A stretch of 64,000 nucleotides of DNA, taken from contig NZ_JALAGU010000029.1 in assembly GCF_022712275.1 (NCBI RefSeq), forward strand, positions 5,402 to 69,401, in the 5' to 3' direction. The notes under the pieces were generated by a model, which had not been told where the DNA came from, did no database searches, and saw nothing but the letters and a program-made list of their open reading frames with translations. Position 1 is the stretch's first letter. Each line of letters opens with the position of its first letter. The translations under genes were made by a program, and so were the position numbers. This document shows, one piece after another, positions 58,917 through 64,000 of this stretch. Origin of the DNA: Corynebacterium sp. Lineage in GTDB: Bacteria; Actinomycetota; Actinomycetes; Mycobacteriales; Mycobacteriaceae.

Positions 58917-59274
58917 TCCTACCTCTGACGCCGCAGCTGATGCACTGGTCGGCGGCGTGGGCTGCACGCACTGGCACTCATCGCTGGACATCGTGGCGAT
59001 CCGCTTCCACTGCTGCGGGCACTCCTATCCCTGCCTGCACTGCCATGAGGAGGCCGAGGACCATCCGGTGACGCCCCGGCCCACGGCTACTGGGTCCGAC
59101 CGGGCACAGGAGGCCGTGCTGTGCCGGGCGTGTGGAGCGTGGCTGACCGTGGTGGAGTACCTCGACCTTTACGACGGGGCTGCCGAGCCACACTGCCCGT
59201 ACTGCGCTGCGTCCTTCAACCCCGGCTGCGCACTCCACTCCCAGGTGTACTTCCAGGTGCGACCCGACAGGTAG
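58906..59274 (+). CDS. CHY-type zinc-finger protein
   Basis: A 122-residue Cys/His-rich protein (CTHWHSSLDIVAIRFHCCGHSYPCLHCHEEAEDH, then CRACGAWLTVVEYL, CPYCAASFNPGCALH). This is the CHY zinc-finger pattern with three zinc sites. Its cellular role is unknown; bacterial members may act in metal storage or protein contacts. Translational coupling to the alcohol dehydrogenase suggests one operon. Confidence 0.85.
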   Translation: MTSDPTSDAAADALVGGVGCTHWHSSLDIVAIRFHCCGHSYPCLHCHEEAEDHPVTPRPTATGSDRAQEAVLCRACGAWLTVVEYLDLYDGAAEPHCPYCAASFNPGCALHSQVYFQVRPDR

Positions 59275-59329
59275 GTTCTGTCAGCCCCGACCAACCGGGC
59301 GGGTCGTACCTGGGTCGGGCGCTCAGGGG

Positions 59330-59364
59330 AATCAGCGCCGCAGGCCAACCTCAGGCACCCGACC
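59330..59364. repeat. Dispersed 35-bp repeat, copy 1
   Basis: This segment is 33/35 identical to 62069-62103 (positions 22 and 27 differ). It lies in the gap between the CHY gene and the P1B ATPase, flanked by GGTCGGG/CCCGACC motifs that can form a hairpin (around 59313-59322 with 59354-59364). Confidence 0.75.
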
Positions 59365-59396
59365 GGGCGAGGTTGTCCGGACCCGACCTGGGGGGG

Positions 59397-61343
59397 CTAC
59401 CGGTCCCGCCCCGGCAGCTGAGCGGTGCGCGCCGCGCGCAGTCCGTTGGCGATGACCACGACCTCCGCCGACTCGTGCACCAGCACCACCGCCGCCAGGC
59501 CGAGCACACCGGTCAGTGCCAGTGGGCACAGCACCACGATGATGGTCATAGCCAGAGCCATATTCGCGGTCATGATGCGGCGTCCGCGCCGGGCATGTGC
59601 CAGTGCCGCGGGGATCAGCCGCAGGTCGGACCCGGTGAAGGTCACGTCCGCGGACTCGACGGCCGCTGCAGATCCGCCGGTGCCGATCGCGATTCCCACG
59701 GTGGCCGAGGCCAGGGCAGGGGTGTCGTTGATACCGTCGCCGATCATCACGGTCGGCATACGCGTGGAGGAGTCGTGCACGAAGCGTTCCTTGTCTGTCG
59801 GCTTCAGCTCCGCATGTACCTTGTCGATGCCGGCCTCGGCGGCCAGCGCGGCGGCGGTCCGCTCATTGTCCCCGGTGAGCATGACAGTCGATATCCCCTG
59901 GTCGTGCAGTGCCGAGATCGCCTCCGCTGCTTCAGGGCGCAACTCATCGCGCACTCCGATCACACCGGCGACCTCGCCGTCCACCTCGACGACGATGAGG
60001 GACACGCCGTCACCGGCGAGCTCCGCGGCGTCCTCCGCGAGGATGCCAGGGGAGACCCACCGGTCACTGCCGACCCGGATATGGCGACCTTCCACGGTGC
60101 CGGTGATGCCGTGACCGGCGGTCTCGGTGACGGAGGTGGCGTCCGGAATACCGGACGCGGCGGCGACGACCGCAGTCGCCAGCGGATGGGAACTGGAGGT
60201 CTCGAGTGCGGCAGCGAGGTCCAGGACCTGCGCATCATCGAAACCCGTTGTGGTGAGGACCGGGCCGACGCGGGGCTCGTTGCGGGTCAGGGTACCGGTC
60301 TTGTCGAGCGCGACGGTACGGACGGTCCCCAGCTCCTCGAAGGCGGCACCGGAGGTCACCGCCACGCCGAGTCGACTGGCGGCGCCGATCGCGGAGATCA
60401 CGGTGACCGGTACGGCGATGGCCATCGCGCAGGGGGACGCCGCGACGAGGACCACGAGCGCCCGGTCGATCCACATGCCGGGGTCTCCCAGAAGGAAGCC
60501 GAGGACCGCGGTGGCCGCAGCGACGAGAAGGACGACCGGGACCAGTGGTCGGGCGATCCGGTCGGCGAGGCGGGCACGGACACCCTTGCGGGCCTGCGCC
60601 TGTTCGACGAGGGTGACGATGCGGGTCAGGGAGTTGTCCCGGCCGTCGGCGGTGGCCTCGATGACGAGCGTGCCGGTGCTGTTGACGGAGCCGGCGAGTG
60701 CCTCGGAACCGGGGGAGACCTCCACAGGAATGGACTCGCCGGTGACCGCTGCGGTGTCCAGTGCCGAGCTGCCTTCCAGGACGGTGCCGTCGGTGGCGAG
60801 CCGTTCACCGGCGCCGAGCCGGAGCACGTCGCCGCGTCGGACATCGGCGGCCGGGACCGGGTCGTAGCATCCGTCGGGGCAACGGACCCGTGCGGTATCC
60901 GGCATGAGGGAGAGCAGGGACCGCAGGCTGTTCTTCGCCCGGTCCATGGCCCGGTCCTCAAGGGTCTCGGCGATGGAGAAGAGGAAGGCCAGGGCCGCGG
61001 CCTCGCCGACGTGGCCGAGCAGGACCGCGCCGATCGCTGCAATGGTCATCAGCAGCCCGACGCCGAGCCGGTTGCGTCCTGTCTTCTGGACCAGCTGACG
61101 TAGGGCGCCGGGGACGAAGGTCGCACCACCGGCGACCAGACCGAGTGCGCAGGCGACGGTGGCGGCGATGTCGGTGCCGGGCCCTCCCACCGGGCCGAGT
61201 ACGAGGCCGACGACCCACAGAATCCCGGACGTCACGGGAAGTGCGAGGGCACGGTCGCGGTACCAGGGAGTGAGGTCGGTGTGGTCGGCGTGGGGGTCAT
61301 GCACTGCGGCGGTTTCGGTAGGGCCGCAGCAGGCGTCGCTCAT
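59397..61343 (-). CDS. P1B heavy-metal ATPase (Zn/Cd/Pb type)
   Basis: A 648-residue ATPase with a short Cys-containing N-terminus (MSDACCGPTETAA) and no HMA domain. It has the TM motif ASPCAMAIAVPVTVISA (SPC), phosphorylation site ALDKTGTLT (Asp347), HP motif SSSHPLATAVVAAA, hinge GDGINDTPALASA, and C-terminal TM HESAEVVVIANGLR. The SPC motif and CmtR-like regulator point to Zn/Cd/Pb export. It overlaps the regulator gene by four bases, with the regulator first in the operon. Confidence 0.92.
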   Translation of the reverse strand: MSDACCGPTETAAVHDPHADHTDLTPWYRDRALALPVTSGILWVVGLVLGPVGGPGTDIAATVACALGLVAGGATFVPGALRQLVQKTGRNRLGVGLLMTIAAIGAVLLGHVGEAAALAFLFSIAETLEDRAMDRAKNSLRSLLSLMPDTARVRCPDGCYDPVPAADVRRGDVLRLGAGERLATDGTVLEGSSALDTAAVTGESIPVEVSPGSEALAGSVNSTGTLVIEATADGRDNSLTRIVTLVEQAQARKGVRARLADRIARPLVPVVLLVAAATAVLGFLLGDPGMWIDRALVVLVAASPCAMAIAVPVTVISAIGAASRLGVAVTSGAAFEELGTVRTVALDKTGTLTRNEPRVGPVLTTTGFDDAQVLDLAAALETSSSHPLATAVVAAASGIPDATSVTETAGHGITGTVEGRHIRVGSDRWVSPGILAEDAAELAGDGVSLIVVEVDGEVAGVIGVRDELRPEAAEAISALHDQGISTVMLTGDNERTAAALAAEAGIDKVHAELKPTDKERFVHDSSTRMPTVMIGDGINDTPALASATVGIAIGTGGSAAAVESADVTFTGSDLRLIPAALAHARRGRRIMTANMALAMTIIVVLCPLALTGVLGLAAVVLVHESAEVVVIANGLRAARTAQLPGRDR

Positions 61344-61708
61344 GAGGCGTCCTCCGGCGCACAGTCGGCGCAGCAGCCGGGCACATCGCAGTTCTCGGTG
61401 GTGCAGGCGTCCCCCTCGTCGACGGCGAGGACTACCTCGACCAGCGATTCCAGGGCCCTCGTGAGGTGTGGATCGGCGATCTCGTAGCGGGTGCGGCGTC
61501 CTTCGGGGACGGCGACGATGATCCCACAGCCGCGCAGGCAGGCGAGGTGGTTTGAGACGTTGGTGCGGGTCAGTTCCAGATCGCGGGAGAGTTGGGCCGG
61601 GTAGCCGGGCGCATCGAGGAGGTGAAGCAGAATGCGGGACCGGGTCGGGTCGGCCATGGCGCGACCGAGCCGGTTCATGACGTCGAGTCTGGACTGAATG
61701 GTCAGCAT
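61340..61708 (-). CDS. cmtR: CmtR-like ArsR-family metal-sensing repressor
   Basis: About 122 residues from ATG 61708 (leaderless-looking). The protein matches CmtR: RLGRAMADPTRSRILLHLLDAPGYPAQLSRDLELTRTNVSNHLACLRGCGIIVAVPEGRRTRYEIADPHLTRALESLVEVVLAVD. The recognition-helix cysteines (C-x3-C in ACLRGC) are kept; C-terminal cysteines (ACTTENCDVPGCCADC) are plentiful. The N-terminal Cys of mycobacterial CmtR (TRC) is Ser here. It probably represses itself and the ATPase, releasing DNA with Cd or Pb. Confidence 0.88.
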   Translation of the reverse strand: MLTIQSRLDVMNRLGRAMADPTRSRILLHLLDAPGYPAQLSRDLELTRTNVSNHLACLRGCGIIVAVPEGRRTRYEIADPHLTRALESLVEVVLAVDEGDACTTENCDVPGCCADCAPEDAS

Positions 61709-61736
61709 ATGATGACTATACAGCGAGTGCTGACCA
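61699..61736. promoter_or_regulatory. CmtR operator/promoter candidate
   Basis: TGGTCAGCA (61699-61707) is inverted as TGCTGACCA (61728-61736), and between them a TATAGT -10 (61715-61720 on the minus strand) lies six bases upstream of the ATG. A repressor bound here would cover promoter and start codon. Transcription probably begins at or close to the ATG. Confidence 0.65.
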
Positions 61737-61798
61737 ATGTGGAAGGAGTCCGTACCTGCGACCGCTTCCGGATCATCATCGCTGTCGGTGACGAGTAG

Positions 61799-62068
61799 CG
61801 GGTGAGACCATGGCATTCCTGGAAGGCGACATGTTCCGCTTTGAGTCGTTCACTGATCCGGAGTCGTTGATCGCAGAGATCGATGACTACATCGGGTTCT
61901 ACAACCACCGGCGCAGTCAGCAACGGCTCGACTTCCTGTCGCCGGTGGCCTACCGGATACGTGAAACCGTCCACCGTCGAAACGGTGGGCAGATGCTCTA
62001 CGGCTTAGCGGTCTGACAGCCAGCCCGATAGTCGGTAAAAACCACTCCAACTTCATGGGGCCAGTTCA
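61799..62068 (+). mobile_element. IS3-family remnant with right end
   Basis: This block holds the 3' end of an IS3-type transposase (61810-62016). After it comes a terminal segment GTAAAAACCACTCCAACTTCATGGGGCCAG, which looks like an IS end. The left end and most of the transposase are missing. It directly abuts copy 2 of the dispersed 35-bp repeat (62069), so insertion or deletion cut that repeat's flank. Confidence 0.65.
61810..62016 (+). pseudogene. IS3-family transposase, C-terminal remnant
   Basis: 68 codons encode the last part of an IS3 OrfB integrase domain: FLEGDMFRFESFTDPESLIAEIDDYIGFYNHRRSQQRLDFLSPVAYR. The 'F.....l...I.dYI.fYN..R....l..lsPv.yR' pattern includes the last part of the DDE fold; catalytic D, D and E residues upstream are absent. 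It is a nonfunctional fragment downstream of the metal-resistance operon's regulator. Confidence 0.75.
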
Positions 62069-62103
62069 AATCAGCGCCGCAGGCCAACCTGAGGCGCCCG
62101 ACC
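62069..62103. repeat. Dispersed 35-bp repeat, copy 2
   Basis: This copy is 33/35 identical to 59330-59364. It begins directly at the IS3 remnant and lies about 90 bases downstream of tRNA-His (tRNA on the minus strand). Confidence 0.75.
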
Positions 62104-62190
62104 TGGCGTCGTGCTCCGGGAAAACGTCGCTGAGAATACGACGAGACCCCGGTACCTTCACGGGGAAGGAACAGGGGTCCGCGTGTCTGG

Positions 62191-62264
62191 GGTGGCTGAC
62201 GGGACTCGAACCCGCGACACCCAGGATCACAACCTGGTGCTCTACCAGCTGAACTACAGCCACC
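62191..62264 (-). tRNA. tRNA-His(GUG)
   Basis: A minus-strand cloverleaf: extra 5' G (G-1) opposite C73 as in all bacterial tRNA-His, acceptor GTGGCTG/CAGCCAC, D-arm AGTTCAGCTGGTAGAGC, anticodon loop TTGTGAT with GTG, and T-arm GGGTTCGAGTCCC. CCA is not encoded. Confidence 0.93.
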
Positions 62265-62377
62265 ATTGCCGCTGTTGAAGCAGCGGGACTCATACTAGAC
62301 CACCGCTGTCATTCCGGGCAAAAGCGCAGGTCCCACCGTGTGGCCGGTCATGGTGGGCAATCGACCACGGTCGGCAG

Positions 62378-63007
62378 CTACACGATCGGCGTCGCCTCGG
62401 TAGCCGCAGCGGCAGCGGCGTCCACCGCGTCCTGACCCGGAGTCTCGGCGACGAAGGCCGCCCGGCGGTAGTAGTCCAGCTCGCGGATGGACTCCAGGAT
62501 GTCCGCCAGTGCACGGTGCTGCATGCCCTTGGCCGGTTGACCGCTGTAGACCCTCGGGTACCAGCGGCGGGTGAGTTCCTTGATGGAGGAGACGTCGATC
62601 ATCCGGTAGTGCAGGAAGTTGTCCAGGTCGGGCATGTACTTCGCGATGAACTTCCGGTCGGACGCGATGGAGTTGCCGCACAGCGGCGCTACACCGGAGG
62701 ACGCCACGAAGCGTCTGATGTACTCCACGACCTCCTTCTCTGCGTCCGCCACGGAGACGGAGGACGCGCGGATCTCCTCGGTCAGACCCGAGGTGCCGTG
62801 CATCTTCGTCACGAAGTCGTCCATCTCCGCCAGCTCGTCGTCGGTGGCGTGGATGACGATGTCGATGCCCTTGTCGAGGGGCTTGAGTTCAGCGTCGGTG
62901 ACGACGACGGCGATCTCCACGAGCACGTGCCGGGAGGTGTCCAGTCCGGTCATCTCGCAGTCCACCCACACGAGGCGGTCGATCTTGGCGGTCTGGTTCG
63001 GTGTCAT
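62378..63007 (-). CDS. orn: Oligoribonuclease
   Basis: A 209-residue DEDDh exonuclease from ATG 63007 with WVDCEMTGLD (Asp, Glu), a central NSIASDRKFIAKYMPDLDNFLHYRMIDVSSIKEL and QHRALADILESIRELDYYR (HxxxD). It degrades 2-5 nt RNAs, including pGpG, in the final step of mRNA decay. The C-terminus is extended by an Ala-rich tail. It is next to cmrA, as in mycobacteria, where Rv2511 (orn) lies near Rv2509. Confidence 0.94.
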   Translation of the reverse strand: MTPNQTAKIDRLVWVDCEMTGLDTSRHVLVEIAVVVTDAELKPLDKGIDIVIHATDDELAEMDDFVTKMHGTSGLTEEIRASSVSVADAEKEVVEYIRRFVASSGVAPLCGNSIASDRKFIAKYMPDLDNFLHYRMIDVSSIKELTRRWYPRVYSGQPAKGMQHRALADILESIRELDYYRRAAFVAETPGQDAVDAAAAAATEATPIV

Positions 63008-63035
63008 GTTGTCAGCTTTCTCTTGTCTTCTGCCG

Positions 63036-63872
63036 TCACTCGTCAGCCATCCGGGCATACGCCTTCCCCATCAGCGGGGCGGTGATCCGACGCGGCAGGT
63101 AGGTCGACATCACGTTGGCGACCTTCGACAGGCCGCCGGGGACGACGCGCAGCTTGTTCGCGGCCAGCGCCTCGAGCGTCCCGGTCGCACAGTCCGGGTA
63201 GGTCGTCCACACGAAGTCCGGGGTGGCACGGTCAACGATGGTACGCGCGGCGTCCTCCTTGACCTCCTCTCGCACCGGGCCGGGGGCCAGCAGGGTGCAG
63301 CGCACCCCGGTGCCCTTCAGCTCGTAGTGCAGCGCCTCGGTGAAGGTGTTAACCATGGCTTTCGTGCCCACATAGGTCGCGTTGTTGGGGATCGCGGCGT
63401 TGCCGGCGACGGAGCCGACGTTGACGATTCCGGCGTCCCCGCTCGCCACCATGCCCGGCAGGACCGCGGCGGTGAGCTCGAAGACGGCGGTGGCGTTGAG
63501 CTCGAACTGCGTGCGCTCGTAGGCGGGGTCGAGCTGCCGGAACTCGCCGAAGGTCGCCACGCCGGCGGAGTTGACGATGATGTTCACGTCCAGGCCCTCA
63601 AGCTCCTCGATGAGGACGCCGCGGGCCTCGGCGTCCGCCAGATCGCAGGGGCGGATCTCGACGGTGACGTTCCGGCCCTCGGTGACCAGCGTGTCGCGGA
63701 TCATTTCCATCGGCCCGGTGGTGCGGGCGACGAGCAGCAGGTTGTGTCCGCGGCGTCCCAGCTCCAGGGCGATCGCCTGTCCGATGCCGGAGGACGCCCC
63801 GGTCACCACAGCGACACGGTCGGGGCCGGGGGAGGGCAGGGCAGGAGACTTACGGGGTTTACGTCGGAACAA
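63036..63872 (-). CDS. cmrA: Mycolate reductase-like short-chain dehydrogenase
   Basis: A 278-residue SDR with a basic N-terminus (MFRRKPRKSP), coenzyme motif VVTGASSGIGQAIALELGRRG, the NAG-like motif VNSAGVATFG, and active site Ser (VGSVAG) and YVGTK. Sequence and placement beside orn match CmrA/Rv2509, which reduces the beta-keto group of mycolic acid precursors. The start is TTG 63872, with AGGAG six bases upstream. If correct, the host makes mycolates. Confidence 0.85.
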   Translation of the reverse strand: MFRRKPRKSPALPSPGPDRVAVVTGASSGIGQAIALELGRRGHNLLLVARTTGPMEMIRDTLVTEGRNVTVEIRPCDLADAEARGVLIEELEGLDVNIIVNSAGVATFGEFRQLDPAYERTQFELNATAVFELTAAVLPGMVASGDAGIVNVGSVAGNAAIPNNATYVGTKAMVNTFTEALHYELKGTGVRCTLLAPGPVREEVKEDAARTIVDRATPDFVWTTYPDCATGTLEALAANKLRVVPGGLSKVANVMSTYLPRRITAPLMGKAYARMADE

Positions 63873-64000
63873 CAGGGACTCCTGTGTCGGTGGGGGACGG
63901 GAACTGGCGTCCCTCAGGCTACCTGCTGGCAGTGACGGTGGTCGGTAGTCCGGTAGATGACGTGGAAGAGCGCTCCGGCGGGTCGGGGGAGGCCCGCAGG
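63873..64000. other. Intergenic end of window
   Basis: The last 128 bases show no gene, hairpin or repeat that I can support. They probably hold the promoter for cmrA (minus) and for a gene outside the window. Confidence 0.5.

Overview
The window has two parts. Bases 1 to about 21650 are the right half of a tailed-phage (siphovirus) prophage. Bases 21650-64000 are chromosome of a high-GC actinobacterium, most likely a Corynebacterium. The host call rests on these genes: a CmrA-like mycolate reductase beside orn, an amtB-glnK pair, a CmtR-type metal sensor beside a P1B ATPase, leaderless-looking starts, and cytochrome and iron genes of corynebacterial type. The species cannot be named from sequence alone. 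The prophage uses more T-ending codons than the strongly GC-ending host.

Prophage (all genes on +). The late operon runs in the usual order. It begins with a MuF/VG15-like minor capsid protein cut by the window edge, then scaffold, major capsid, a small head protein, head-tail connectors and neck proteins, tail terminator and major tail protein. Next come an SGNH esterase/fibre-like protein, the G/GT tail chaperones with a probable -1 frameshift, a 1701-residue tape measure carrying two cell-wall hydrolase domains, and the Dit- and Tal-like baseplate proteins. The distal end is an Ala-rich fibre and a glycine-rich fibre with seven 24-residue BspA-like repeats. A two-domain endolysin and three small membrane proteins form the lysis cassette. 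The element ends in the 3' half of a tRNA-Leu(UAG), which is an attachment site. Integrase, immunity genes and the other attachment site lie outside the window, to the left. Hairpins, some with T-tracts, separate the minor capsid, scaffold, capsid, tail-terminator and esterase genes. One intergenic region also holds a tRNA T-arm/acceptor-like element.

Host, 21.7-35.2 kb: a TetR regulator with its palindromic operator, ctaD (cytochrome oxidase I), bcp peroxiredoxin, a DUF3618 protein, an AbrB-type membrane protein, a four-helix membrane protein, tRNA-Lys(CUU), a lipoprotein L,D-transpeptidase, a flavin reductase, an SMR exporter, a luciferase-like oxidoreductase and an HdeD-like protein. A four-gene iron-siderophore ABC importer follows.

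Host, 35.3-45.6 kb: a heterodimeric siderophore-type ABC exporter broken by an in-frame TAG, a patch of decayed genes (PH-domain protein, O-methyltransferase fragments), an RpiR regulator with FetAB iron-export genes, a frameshifted HTH-nucleotidyltransferase gene, a second siderophore-binding lipoprotein, and a regulator made of two fused AraC units. Import, export and regulation of iron are therefore concentrated in about 14 kb, with visible gene decay.

Host, 45.6-64.0 kb: a b-type cytochrome membrane protein with a long Pro/Ala-rich N-terminus, lipoate ligase, glnK-amtB, a RecQ-family helicase, a 49-residue membrane protein, a truncated methyltransferase, a cation P-type ATPase, a DAO-type FAD oxidoreductase, a zinc alcohol dehydrogenase, a CHY zinc-finger protein, a Zn/Cd-type P1B ATPase with its CmtR-like repressor, an IS3-family transposase remnant, tRNA-His, orn and cmrA. 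Dispersed palindromic and short tandem repeats occupy several intergenic regions.
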